A DNA stretch of 64,000 nt from assembly GCF_018139145.2 (NCBI RefSeq), contig NC_059471.1, forward strand, positions 101,806,914-101,870,913. The letters are read 5' to 3'. The translations under genes and the position numbers were made by a program. This DNA is from Gymnogyps californianus (taxonomy: Eukaryota > Chordata > Aves > Accipitriformes > Cathartidae). The notes beneath the pieces are model-generated. The model had not been told where the DNA came from and did not search any database. It worked only from the letters and a program-made list of their open reading frames with translations. Of the stretch, positions 1 to 12,111 are shown in pieces; positions within the stretch are counted from its first letter, which is position 1, and each line of letters starts with the position of its first letter.

Positions 1-3000
1 AACTGCAAGGATCATTCAATCACTATTACTGTACTATTTTCTTGTGAGTTTTCTCCTATTATGGGACTTACTTTTAATATTTCTCTGTATTTGTATTGTG
101 CTATCCTGTCATGGCACAGCCCTCCTATTTCTAGCACTGTGCATGCAGCCACAGACAACAGGCAGACAATCTCCACGACCATTTACGAATAAGCCAAAAA
201 TCAACAGTCAGGTGAAACGAACAGCAATAGGCAGGACAAAGAAATTAGGAACAAGACAGACAGTAATCTCAGTGTTTTAAACAGCCTAACCACTTCCCAG
301 TTTCTAGTGGCGTTATAGAAGGGTAGAGTTTTAAAAAGGGGTTTGAAGAAGGTCAGGGAGCTGATGGATGATGTATTTACAAGGAAGCCCCCAGCTGCAT
401 GGGAGAAAGCACACAAGGTGCTTGCTGAGAAACGCAGCAGAAGGATGAAAGAGGTCAGCAGCACTTGCAAAGTAGCGGTAGGTGACAACATCTCAAAAGC
501 ACATAAGACCTAAGAGGCAGGCATAGAGTAGTGATAGAATAGACCATAAGAGGGGTGGTCACATGCATTAGAAACATGCACGTGAAGGGAAGTGTTTCAG
601 GCTGGAAACAAATGTTTGCATTCAGTTTGGATCATCTTCTCACTTCCTTAACCCTTGAGTTATAGCAATTGCTCAGGAAGGAGCACCATGTCTGTGGACC
701 ACATGCTGTAGTCAGATATAAACATCCAATAATCCCCAAATGCCAGAGTTCACACTGTCCCACGTTGGAATCCACTCTCCCCCTTTTTCCCATCAAAATA
801 CATCAGCAGTTATTTAAGCACAGCATTATGTATGTGCTCTTAAAACCTACTTTAAGCCACCACAGAGAACTTCCAGTCTCCCACTTTTTGTACCCCCTTT
901 CCTGCTGCCAAGAGAAGGGTAGAAAGATAGCGAGCGTGTCTCGAGGTGACAGCAAGAGCAGCATAAACGTGAACTCTCCTGACAGCAGGAAAGAGAAGTG
1001 CTTCTCATTTCCGCACGGCGGCCCCAGCATATTTTGGTGGGTGGGGAGATGCTGAGCTTTCCAGTAGGCATTTTTTTTCTTCCATTAAACTGGAGAAACT
1101 CATGCCAATCTCTAACTAAAAAACTAAACCAATCTCAACTAAACCAATCTCAACTAAACCAATCTCAACTAAACCAATCTCTAAAAAGATCTAGCTCCAG
1201 GTGAGGTAAAATATTCAAGCTTTGTAATACTTTTCCACTGATATCATTAGAAAAGCAGCTGTATTATTTTCTAGGCATTCTTAAATTACTAATGCTAAGT
1301 CAATCATAAAAATGGTCCTTCTTCTGTCTTTATTAATTCACAAATATTTTCAAAACTCTTGCTTAATCCTGATATTTGGGGACTACAGAGTTACAACAGA
1401 TGCTCTTATTGTTATTATGGGCTGCTCTCTAATTTTGGCCACGTTGTTCTTCCATAAAGCGTGCACCCAAGTGCAATAATGCACAGGTAGCCTTTATGAC
1501 TCTAGCCTCTGCCACTCTCCGGCATTCCCTGATAGATATAAGAGCATAAAACAAGAATAAAAAAAGTTACAAAAGTGTCCCTGCAAAGGGGGCTGTCGAT
1601 CTGGGAGCCAGACAGTCCGTAAATCACCTCTGCCAGGCTCAACAGTAATAGCTCCTGCTGTTTGACACAAAATCAGATTTCAGCTCCAGTGTTACCGTCT
1701 AGCTACTGTACACCAACCTGATGTACAGAGTTGCCTTTAGACCACAGAATCCGTCCCAGCCTGCATGCTAAGGAATTGCTTAAACTGGGGAGTGGCTGGG
1801 GAGCGTTCACCAACATCAGCCGTTATTATCATTCATCTTTCCAGTATGGCATCACCCAGCACGTCCGACACTACTATGCGTAAGCCTCAGACCCTTCCTC
1901 AGCCTTTTTCAAGTAACAATACTTCAAAGGAGGCTCAGCCTTGAAAAAACGGAGTGTGCACTGAGGTGGGATAAATCAAGGCATAAACATTGCTTCAGCC
2001 TTAACCCCCCTCACCCAGAGGGCTGGCAATGAGTTTTTCTTTCACGGTTAATTCCGGCTGCTACAGAAGCAGCCTCAGTCTACTCAGGAGGTACAGTATT
2101 TGCATGGGAGGTATGGCTTGTAGTGGAGAAAGTCCCAAATGCCTTCTGCTTCCCTAGTTTTAGTTCCTTAGTTTTAGGTCTACTCTGAGAAAAATATCCC
2201 ACCCTGCTCCACACTTTATTTAGTCCAGAGAGAGGTCAGAGAAGAGGAAAGAAAAACACCTTAGGATAGTTTCTACGCACAGAAATTTCACATCTGATAT
2301 TTTGTCTCTGTGGATGGAGAGACATGCCAAGTCCCACTGATTTTGGTGGGATTCCAGGCAGAGGCTAGGAAGAAGCTCTAAAGCTCTATACTATAAAATA
2401 CCAGAAGCTAGTTTTAAGACGATTACAATTTTTCTCTTTTTTGTCTGTTTCCCTCTAACCTAAATCTTCCCTGCCCAAACATACACAAACTGGACAATTA
2501 CAAGGGATGCTACACTGCTGGGCAGTTTACTGACACTCTGAATCCAGCCTTGCCAAACTTTGGGGCAATTATCTGAATGTCAACCATAGTTCATGTTGGA
2601 AAATCCCAGTATCACATTTTAAACTATATTTTCCAGTTTCTTCTACCTCAGCCCCCATGATGTGATGTATACCCTTCTTACTGCATTCTGAAAATCTTAA
2701 AATCCCTTGAGAACTCCGTATGTCACAAGTCAAAGCTCATGATTCCAAACAGATGCTGCTGGGTACATTCCCACCCCTGCCCTGGGTCCCAGCCTCATGG
2801 TGAGGAGGGCACAAGCAGAGCCCCAGAGTCCAATGGAAACTGAGATCCTTGCATATCCTTGCCATTTAAACCTAGAGAAACCTCAAGTAACCCAGCACAG
2901 GGCCCATCAGGGGAAACTATGGGGGAGACCACCTTGCAGGTCAGGCCCGTGCTTCTCTGGGTTGAGTGGTACCACCAGCTCACAGGGCCGAGGGTACGGG

Positions 3001-3235
3001 CAGCGCTGGCCCCAGCCACCGTGCAGGAAGCCCTGTCCCGTCCTGCCTGCTGCCTGCTGAAGGAATGAGGAGCCAGAGGCAAGTTTATTTTGGGCGTTAA
3101 TAACCAAATCACCTTAGCCAGGCTGGACTTTTGCCTGCCATATTTAAATGCCACTCATCACAGGAGCTGCCCGGGGCTCCTGGAGGAGGGGAGGGTCGCG
3201 AACCCCGGGTTCCCCAGCAGCCCCTCACACCCTAC
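1..3235 (-). other. CLIC6: CLIC6 intron 1 (partial, 5' part)
   Basis: This lies downstream of the CLIC6 exon 1 donor on the minus strand. No reading frame resembling the CLIC exon 2 segment (redox cysteine motif and putative membrane helix) was found, so the intron extends beyond the left edge. It contains a short 15-bp tandem repeat and otherwise unremarkable unique sequence. Confidence 0.75.
1122..1181. repeat. Tandem repeat, 15 bp x 4
   Basis: Four exact head-to-tail copies of AACTAAACCAATCTC, with degenerate related sequence just upstream (1105-1121). It lies within CLIC6 intron 1. The period divides by three, so the + strand reads as a repeated LNQSQ peptide, but nothing suggests it is coding. 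Confidence 0.95.
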
Positions 3236-4663
3236 CTTGACGAAGAGGGAGATGTCATGTTCCTGCTTCTCCTCATCCTCCTCTTCCTCCTCCAGGGCGG
3301 CCGGCGAGCCCGTCTCGTCCTCCTCGTCCTCTGCCCGGCCCCGCACGCCGTTCAGGCTCCGACCTGCCGCATCCCACTCGCCGCCCTCGGGTCCGGGGGA
3401 CCCGCCGCGCTGCCCCGCCGCCGCCGCGCCGCCTTCCCCTGCCTCCGGGGCCGCGCTCCCCGCTCCTGCCACCGCCGGGGCAGCGGCTCCCCGCTCAGCC
3501 CCCGGCGTCTCTGCTCCTTCCTCGCCGTCGGGGCCGCCCGGCGACCGGCATCCACCGTCGGCCTCCCCGCCGGCCGGCAACACCACCTCCGCTTCCCCGG
3601 GGCTCTCGGGAGCCACCTCGCTCCCCGCCGGGGCCGCCGCCTCTTCGGGGTCTGTCCCCGACGGGGCTGCCTCCCGTACCGCATCCTCGGGGTCTGTCCC
3701 CGATGGGGCTGCCTCCCGTACCGCATCCTCGGGGTCTGTCCCCGCCGGAGCTGTCGCCGCAGCCTCCTCGGGGTCTGTCCCCTCTGGGACTGCCTGCCTT
3801 AGCGCCTCTTCGGGGTCTGTCCCCGACGGGGCTGTCGCCTCCGCCTCTTCGGGGTCAGTCTCCGACGGAGCTTCCTTCCTCACCGCCTCTTCGGAGTCTG
3901 TCCCCGCCGGGGCTGTCCCCGTCGCCTCTTCGGGGTCTGTCCCCGACGGGGCCGTCGCCTCCGCCTCTTCGGGGTCAGTCTCCGACGGAGCTTCCTTCCT
4001 CACCGCCTCTTCGGGGTCTGTCCCCGCCGCCTCCTCGGGTTCTGTCCCCGCCGGGGCTGGCGCCGCCGTCTCCTCGAGGTCTGTCTGCGTCGGGGCTACC
4101 TCCCTCACCGCCTCCTCCGGTTCTGGCCCCGCCGGGGCCGCCTCCGCCTCTTCGGGCTCCGTCCCTGTCGGGGCCATGGCCTCGTCCTCGGGCTCCGTCC
4201 TCGTTGGGGCCACCACCGCGTCCTCCGGGTCTGCCCTCGCCGGCGCGGAGCCCTCGGGCGCCCCTACCTCCGCGGCCGCCGCCACCGGCTCCCCTCCTGG
4301 CAGGCCCTCGCCCCCCGGGCCGCCCCCGTCGGGGTCTCGCTGCTCAGCCCCCGCCGGAGCCTGCTGCCCCGCGCCCGGCCCGCCCGGGGTCTCCGCCGCC
4401 CCCTCGGGGGAGCCGCTCCCCGTCCCGCCGCTGCCCTCGGGGGGCACCGCCGCCGCGGCCGGCTCCTGCCCAGCCGCCGCCTCCCCGCTCAGCCGCGGCG
4501 CCTCGCCGGCGGGGGACCCGTCCGGGGGATCCGTCGCCCGCTCGGGGGACACCCCGGGCTGCGGCTCCCCCGCCGCCGCCGCCGCTTCCTCATCGCCTCC
4601 TTCCCGCGGGACGTCGCTCCCCTCCGGCGGCGGGGCGCCAGGCCGCCCCGGGATCTCCGCCAT
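3236..4663 (-). CDS. CLIC6: CLIC6 coding exon 1 (N-terminal acidic repeat extension; gene continues off the left edge)
   Basis: Chloride intracellular channel 6 is a glutathione-transferase-fold protein that moves between soluble and membrane forms. Only its long N-terminal extension is here. Reading on the minus strand from the ATG at 4663-4661, 476 codons run to an AAG|GTAGGG donor, with the last exon base at 3236. The final residues EHDISLFVK match the start of the conserved CLIC domain (human EHDITLFVK), and the human exon also ends there. The order is: Gly/Pro/Ala/Glu-rich segment (1-142), about 16 imperfect units with core TDPEEA (143-345), a Gly/Ala/Pro-rich stretch, then an acidic block (about 445-467). 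The start was chosen because it has a strong context (purine at -3, G at +4), begins MAE as in human, and marks the change to acidic composition. The frame stays open upstream to an ATG at 5074, but that part is Arg-rich and looks like 5' leader. Exon 2, with the redox cysteine motif, should lie to the left of the window. Known from the family: the extension is poorly conserved between species. Confidence 0.9.
3629..4237 (-). repeat. CLIC6: Coding tandem repeat array in CLIC6 exon 1
   Basis: About 16 imperfect units of 12-14 codons with core T-D/E-P-E-E-A followed by an alanine/proline linker (residues about 143-345). Two younger duplications can be seen. A 120-bp unit (40 codons) is repeated almost exactly at about 3781-3900 and 3901-4020, giving two copies of VRKEAPSETDPEEAEATAPS. 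A 42-bp unit (14 codons) repeats near 3650-3735. All period lengths are multiples of three, so the frame is kept. Human CLIC6 also has repeats here but with a different core (a decapeptide of GDSVDAEGPA type). Confidence 0.9.
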
Positions 4664-7600
4664 ACCGGCCTCCCCCGGGGCCGCCGCCCAAGCGCGCAGC
4701 GGGGCGGACGCGTCCGGCCGCCGGGACGAGCGGGGACCAGCGGAGCCGCCGCCGCCGCCGCCGCCGAGGATCAGCGCCGGGCACCGACGGGGGGGACGGC
4801 GGCGCCTGCGCACGGCCGCCCCTGGGGCCACGCGTGTGCGTGTGTGTGTGTGCGTGGGGGCGGCAGCCACAGGTGCCCGCGCTCCTCCTCCCGCGCCTCC
4901 CCCGCACAGGGCACGCCAACGGGTCCCTCGGCCCCCCCGCTCCCCGCCCCGTCCCAGAGCTCTCCGCCCCGGTAAATCTCTTCTCCGCTGACTTTGGCTG
5001 CAGCTGGCACGGGAGGAGGTGGCGAGAGCGTGACCGTGGTGGCACCGAGCGCTGCCAGGCCTCCCCTCGGCCATCTCCTCCCCACCCGCCGGCTGCTTGC
5101 GAGGTGCTCAGCGGGACTGGAGCCTTTGCGAAGAGTGGCCAAAAAGCTTGCCCCCACCCCCCCTCCAGCGGTCTCACCGGGGCTGGCTGGGCATGCCCGC
5201 CAAGCACCTGCTGCCTGCCCTGCCCGGGCCTCGCCTCCCACCCCAAAGTCCCCCCCCGAGCCCCATTGCTGCTCACGGCCTCAGGCGCAGTGCCTCTTGC
5301 AGCCCCCCAGACGCCCTGCTGCTCTCCCCAGAGAGCACCCACACGCCCTGGGCCCGCTGGCAGGTGGGGCTGACAGCCACCCAGGGGTTGAGGGTTTGCT
5401 GGCCGCCAGAACAAGGGGAGGGACACCATTTTCCAAATCCAGGTTTCTGAGGGGAACCACTAATACCCCCACCGCTGCTGATGCACTGAAACTGGCAGAG
5501 CCCCGACAGCCTTGCACGGTTTCTTAAAAATACAGATGAACCAATACCTCATCTCAGCAGCTACATAGTATCTGAAACATATTCCCAAGCCCTCTGTGGG
5601 CTGCCCCAAACATTGTTAAGAAGGAAAATGTATCCTTATCAATTTGCAAAAGTTGTAAGAGGGAACATCGAAACACTCTGTGTAAAAAAACTAGATTTGC
5701 ATACTTTTAAGTAGCTTTCCTTCATATACGACCATGTCAAGCGCTATGCGCTTCTGCGAGAGTTTGCATTTAAATGTGATGAGAAATACAGTGTTCTGTG
5801 CAGAGCAGGCACCTGGTGTAAAAGAAGCAGTAACTTTTCATTTGGGTAAGGCAGCTGCAGATTCATCCTGCGGGCCTTCTTCTGTTCCAGATTAAGACAT
5901 CTTTTCACACTTCTGGTAATTTCTCTGGCTTATGGAGGCACTTTACACAAAAAAAGACAATCAGCAGGTTCTGGTGTGAGGATAAGCTTCAGTAGTTTTG
6001 CTTGTGGGCAAGAAGACATTTTCTAGGAGATGCAGTCTGCTCTAGTCCCACTCTTCTCAGAAGTGATTTATGTGAAAGCATTACTTACGCTATTTCAATG
6101 GGAAATAGTCCTACTTTTCTAGGTGCAGAGGGGACAGTGAACAGAAAAGTTAGCTGATGGGAGTGAGGTATCATTTAAAAAACATGCAGTTAAACACTTT
6201 TAGGTATGTGTATATAAAACCACTTTTTTATATTTGAGAGTGGAAAGAGCGGGGACAGACTGAACACAACGTTTTGGAATGGGTGGGAAGGGCAAAGATA
6301 CAGCCAATGAGAGGAAATACAACAGAATAAATCATTCTGTCAGGTCAAATACCTGTTCTGATAAAAATAAACAAACAGACAAATAAATAAACAATCCTGC
6401 AGCTATTTTTCATAGAATTTATGCTTGCCCAGAGGTGCGTTGCCAGTGAGACAGAAGAACTGGAGCAGTCATGGTCAGAAGGGACGTTTCTTGAAGATTT
6501 AGGAATGGAGGTTCAGCATCTGGCAATGGAGCTCTTGCAGCTGGACCCATCATAAGGCAATTATTTCACTTCTGTGTTACGGATACTGATACCAGTAGAA
6601 TGACACATCTCAGTCATCTCTATTTCTACACAGATAATACCGGTCTACTCATCCTAACCCTTGCTGAAGTGTTCCTAACCCTTGGCCTGAAGGCTGGCCA
6701 CATCCCCCAGGTGCAACACAAATCCCATCTTACAAAGCTTTCAGATGTGAGACAGAGCACAGCTGCCTTCAGCTGTGCACACCATCCACAAGCACTGCCA
6801 TGTTGTCTCCTGTCCAACGGTGGACAGGACACTGGCTGGAAGGAAGAAGCCTCACCTCGGGTTTTCACAGTGGGAATGAATAGCAAAGCAACATCCATGG
6901 CATAAAAGTGGTGGGAATTTAGCAGGAGAAATGGTTGCAGGTTATAGATATAATCACTGAAGTCAGGTGGCTATGTTTATATGAATACTGTGTTTGGCTG
7001 CACCCCTTGAGAAGCCCTCTCCTGCTCCCAGTCCCCATGAGCTCAGCTTTGCTCAGCTTTGGTTGCTGATGGGCCCCGACAGTTGGGTTCCTTCCCTCTG
7101 CGGCCCCATGTGGCACAGCCTCCTCTGGCTCTTTGGAGCTGCCCCCTCTGGGCTGTTCCTTCTTTTCATCTGTCCCTTGGATCTGCACCACTTCTCTAAA
7201 TACCTCTTTTGGTATCAGTTTCAGGTTTTGCTCAGGTTGTGATTTTGTCATGGGACTTGCAACCTGCTGATCTGATGGAACTACATGAGAGAGGATTGTC
7301 AATCACCTATACTTATTCATTGCAGAGCTTATTCATTAACACCAGTATCCTATTTTTCTTTATTTGCCTATTCCCTGCTCTGTAGCTTTTAGTAGAAAAC
7401 AAGGTGAGGATTTCAAGGCCAGCAAAAAAACCCTTTCAGTGATAAACACTGCCTGATTATTAACATTGGGCAATGTTTAAGCGTAAAAAAAGATTAGCTC
7501 TTTAAATACTCATGGAAGTCTGACAAAGGCAGAGCAGAAAAGGACTAACAGCTGACATCATAGCCAAGTTGTTAATTATCTTTGTAGGATAGAGAAAAGT

Positions 7601-10600
7601 TTAAGGTACAGTGTTTGATACAGTTACCATTTTTATGGAGTAATGATTGAATAGTTTGTAACAGATCTTGCTGTGTTTTTCCTCAAGTATAGGAACGGAC
7701 ATTTTCTAATTCTGCTGGAGTTGAGACCTAGCAATGAACTGTGCAGGCACTGGGTTAATGTTGCTGCTCTAGCAGGTCACCCTGCTGGTGCTTATGCCAT
7801 GAGGTCCCCATGCAAGCAAGAGAGACAAAGTAGGAAGTCAGAGAGCTGGGGGACAGGGTAAAGAGGGACGGGGTGGGCACAGTTCAGAGGAGACCTGGCC
7901 AGTCAGCCTGACATTGCTCCTTGTCACTCTTGACTGTCGTGGTTTCACAAAGGCAGTTTTGGAAATACACCATTAAAATTAGATCTGTCCCAGTGAAATC
8001 CCAGAGCTTTGGTTATCTGTTGTTCTGTGCTCTCTGCAATCAACACTCTTCCCCTCTATCTCAATTACTTAACAATTAATCTCTTCTGCTTCACACTCCT
8101 CCTGTACACTACCTTCAAGCTCTTTATACCCCATCTGTTTCTAAAATAGGTCCTCAGCTAATAAATATTATTTTCTCAGTTCGGCTTCAGGAAGGATTAC
8201 TGCATACCTTCTTCATTTAAAAGATGAGTGCAGGTAATTAAATATCACAGATGTTAGACATTAGTGGACAACATGAAGATCCCTTTATAGTCTGTTAACG
8301 AACAAGTTATATCCCTGGGGGTTATCAAATAGGCTGTACTTGCTTGGATTATTGTAACTTCTTTTCCTCCCCTGACTGTACAGGGAGTTGCAGATCAAGG
8401 TTGTAGTTTTTGCAGCCTGAAGTAAGGAAAAAATACCTCTTGCATTACAAGGGTCTCAGAGAGAGCCCTCCCCACCAGCCTGCCTCACTCCTGGGACAGG
8501 TCGGCCCCACCACAAAGGCAGCCGACCAGGGTATTTGTTCATGCCCCTGCAACCCCAGTTCACAGTCCTGTGCAGTGCCAAAGACATAAATGCCAAATAT
8601 TTAATGGTTCACCCTCATACACTGAACAGTGAACTGGGGTAACAGAGTCAGCAAGGCTTTTTTGCCTCCCTGTGCAGGCTGCCGCCTCCCACAGAAGTCT
8701 GCTCTGCCTGTTCCCTGGTGCCTGCTCTGGCTGAAGTTGTGCTGTTTCATCAAACATGTGCATCTACTCTTCCCAGGGTTTGCCACATTTCAGAAGTGAA
8801 GCTATGTATCCCCAGGCCAAAAGCTGCCTGCACATGATTTGAATTCTGCTTGTTTCTGCTAGATGCTGAGTAACTGCAATTTTTGCACTGAACTCCACCA
8901 GACATATGGGTGAGCAGAGCCTCCAGAAATTGGGTGGCATTTAACTGGGTTCCCCACCATGGAGTGGAGTGAGGGATTTATCAGAGTAAATGTAGATGGG
9001 TACAAACTGCATGTCTGCAGACCCTAGAGCCAACAGAGATCTAGTGAGCAGAGCCAGTGAAATGATTCTTCTCATCCTAAGGTAGCTGTCTAAAGCACAC
9101 CAGATGGTCCTTGACAGAAAAGTGCCTATTTTTCTATGCTGACTGTACAAGAACCTTAGGGTGACTGGCTCAGGGGGACATGTCTCCGCTGGACACATCT
9201 AAACTCATGTGAGATGAATCCTGTCCCAGGTGATTCCCTTACAGACTGAAATCTGAAAAAGGACAGTCAGCAAAATGTGGGCCAAAGCCCAATTACTTTT
9301 TCCCCCACTCTGCATTATGTTTATTGCAGCTGGTGGTTTAACTGGAATTTCCACTAATTACATGTGGTGTAAAATATTATCCCATGTAAGAATATGACTG
9401 CCTAGCCCTTTGTGATGGAACAAAAGAAACCCAAAACTATTAGCATTTGTATGTAAGCCAGTTCTGTATTCTCCTATTTAAAATATGTTATTCCAACTAC
9501 AGAAAAGAAGAAGTTGCAAGTGAAAAAATGGTATTGGAGGACTATAATTTTCACTACTTTCAAAATACATGTATGTTCGCTATGTTTGTCCCTGGTTTCT
9601 TAAAATTCTGTCAAGAAGTCAGTGTGGCATTCTGCTGCTTCATGGTTGAGAGGGTGTTCGGTCCACCCAAACAAAATAAAGAGGGAGAAATGCCTCGTTG
9701 AAAATCGCAGCGGCATGCTGTGTGTTGGGGGGGTGATGCCATCTGTATTTAGTGTTCTGAGCTACCCAGCATTAAGCTGATTAGGGGCAATCGGCTCCCT
9801 TCCCAGCTGCTTAGAGGCAGTCTGCTTGGGAAGAAGGTAGGGATGTAGACATGCAAGGGGGGAAAAGCCTGGTTGCTGGGCTAGGAAGCAGAGAAAGCCA
9901 AGCTACTTCTAACTAAGGCTGAAAAAGCAGAAAGGAAGAGCAGGTGCACCTTCTTGCCAGGTACCACCAGTCCCTCTCTTCCTTCTGTTTGTTACTCAGT
10001 TCCCCGAATTCCCGGCATCCCACAAAGCTGCAGGTGCCAAAGCAGCCTGTACCTAACTTCTGAATGAATTGTTCTGCAGTGTGTTAAAAAAAGAGAAGAA
10101 AATCAATAACAAAGCTTTCAAAAAAATAAACTCTATACTGCTTACTATTTTTTTAAGTACTTAAAATCTGTTCATTCTCCAAAAGAGTCTTTGACTTTCT
10201 TATTCTTATCTTTTATTTTTGTTAAGCGGTACTATTTTAATGAAGCAATAACATCCTCCATGTGCCGCAGGCAAGATAACAAACAGACCTTATATGTAGT
10301 TTTTTATTGTCAAGTATCATATCTAATTCAATAAAATAGTGGTTTGGCACTAACTTTGAAAGTGCCCCAGAAGCATCATGGTCCTAGAAAGTCTGATGAC
10401 TGTCCTGGAGCCTCATATGGTCTTGTTTGCTGGCTAAATAAGGTCAGCTCAGCACTCACTTTGTTGTTAACAGTATGTCTGGCTTGAACTCTGGACCTGC
10501 TCTCATTTTGGACGACTCCAGGCGTCTGCCCAGGCTTTTGATTCTGCTTGGGAAATCCCCATCAAACTTCCTTCACTGAACTCCTTCCTCTCCATCACTT

Positions 10601-11789
10601 TCAAATGCCTTTCAACCGTTCCCATCCCCTACCTCATGCACCATTGCTTAGGGAAGGGCGTGCACACACTATTTAAAGGACCATCTTGATGTGCACATGA
10701 TTCAATAGGATTACTGATATGTTTAAAGCTAAGAGCCTTTGCAAGGATCTGGGTCTTATTAAGTAACTGTGATTTCATTATTGTCATCCTCATCGTTCCT
10801 CCCTCTATTTTCTGACACATACTGTGGCACTGCATTTGGGGCGTGAGTTTTCAGAAGTGAACTGCTCCAACTTCAGCTGAATTTCGTCTGCTCAAGGCAT
10901 CTGAAAACTAGTCCTTAAAATAAAAGCTCTTTGGAGAAGAAAACATGCCTTTACTTGTTTTGCAAAGTGCCCACGACATATTTATACTTAAAACTGAATG
11001 GATAAACTACACACGGTGTTTCATGTTTTCTGTGTTATAAACGCTGCTTTTCTCACATTGACCTGGTTTATAAAATTGTGTGTGAAGTCCTAATTAGATC
11101 CATCAGAGCATTTTACTGTGGAACCTGGAAATAACTCAAAGCTTTTTCTAAGGGCCAAGAGATTTTCTTCACTTTTAATAAAGTATCTAGAATTTCTTGA
11201 ACTCCTCTATTATTTTAATTCCTATTACATTAAACTGTCATTTATTTTAAATTAGTTTCCTATTTTACTGTGCCTGTTACATCTTGAAATAATTTCGTAA
11301 AATATAATGCCTAATCACAGCTCATTTGATCTTTTTCACACTCTTGCTTCTGTTTTAAATTTCAGTTTACCTTTCATAGCTCTTAACAGCTTTTTTTTTC
11401 CACATGTAAAACAGAGTCACATTTTGTACCATTTCCACTTGAACTTGGCTTTTAATACAATTCTTCTTTGCAAAACTCAGAGAACTTTTTAAATTATTAT
11501 AGCTTTTAAAATAATTATAGATTTTGGGAATAAAACTTAGAATATTTCAAAATAGTCATAAAATTATTTGAGTTAATACCTAGCTAGTATTTGCAGATAG
11601 ACTGTTACACTTACTGCTAAATTACTCAATTAATTAGAAAAACAGATCACATCTCTATGTAGTTCTCTATAAATTAATATATAGCTTTCAATTCCACAAA
11701 ATTTTCTGAAATATTTTTATACACTGTAATAATAGCCTTGAAAATAGCTTTTCATATAATCAGTAAATAAATCGGTGTTTTTGTAGCCT

Positions 11790-11850
11790 TGTAGTGAGAG
11801 GCTGCAATAGGTGATCTCCAGAGATCTCTTCAGCCCTCCTTTCCTTTTGC
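11790..11850 (+). mobile_element. Possible remnant of a CR1 LINE 3' end
   Basis: The run GGTGATCTCCAGAGATCTCT, followed by CAGCCCT, closely resembles the conserved 3' tail of avian CR1 retrotransposons (a GATGATCTCCAGAGGTCCCT-type segment). No reverse-transcriptase frame and no clear terminal 8-bp repeats follow, so if real it is a short, old, 5'-truncated copy. The comparison is from memory. Confidence 0.4.
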
Positions 11851-12111
11851 TTAATTCGAATGTGGAATTCCCACAACACCTATGCAGCTGACTCTTTTTT
11901 CCTTTCTTTTTTTTTTTTTGAGGGGGTGTTTAATGAAGCTGGTTTTGGTGCATAACGCTCTAGAAGTGATGATAAAGAGCAGGAAACTGTAGAAAAAGGC
12001 AAGCACCAGCTGCCTTGGGATAGAATTACACACAGTTTGTTCTATATGGGCCCAGGTCCATTTTTCACTAATGTTCATTTTATTTTATTAGCATGCAGAT
12101 TATGCCACAGC

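Larger units (their letters stand above)
3160..5100. promoter_or_regulatory. CLIC6: CpG island covering CLIC6 exon 1 and 5' leader
   Basis: The stretch is very GC-rich and full of CpG, against AT-rich flanks. It covers the coding exon and the DNA just upstream of its start. A (GT)n tract lies in the presumed leader at 4833-4855. No clear TATA box is seen upstream of the start, so the transcription start is not placed; the low-GC boundary is near 5.4 kb. The boundaries are judged by eye. Confidence 0.7.

Noticed and set aside
1..3235. CLIC6 exon 2
   Set aside because: Looked for the conserved CLIC redox-motif segment on the minus strand and did not find it; it should lie beyond the left edge.
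3090..4991. 633-codon + strand frame opposite CLIC6 exon 1
   Set aside because: It is the complement of the CLIC6 repeat exon; low-complexity Ser/Gly/Ala/Pro composition, and the minus strand carries the recognisable CLIC6 ending and splice donor.
3703..5373. 556-codon Pro/Arg/Ser-rich + strand frame
   Set aside because: A compositional shadow of the same GC-rich repeats; no domain and no start or splice support.
4590..5429. 279-codon minus-strand frame upstream of CLIC6
   Set aside because: Out of frame with CLIC6, Arg/Gly/Pro-rich, matches the GC-rich leader and promoter rather than a protein family.
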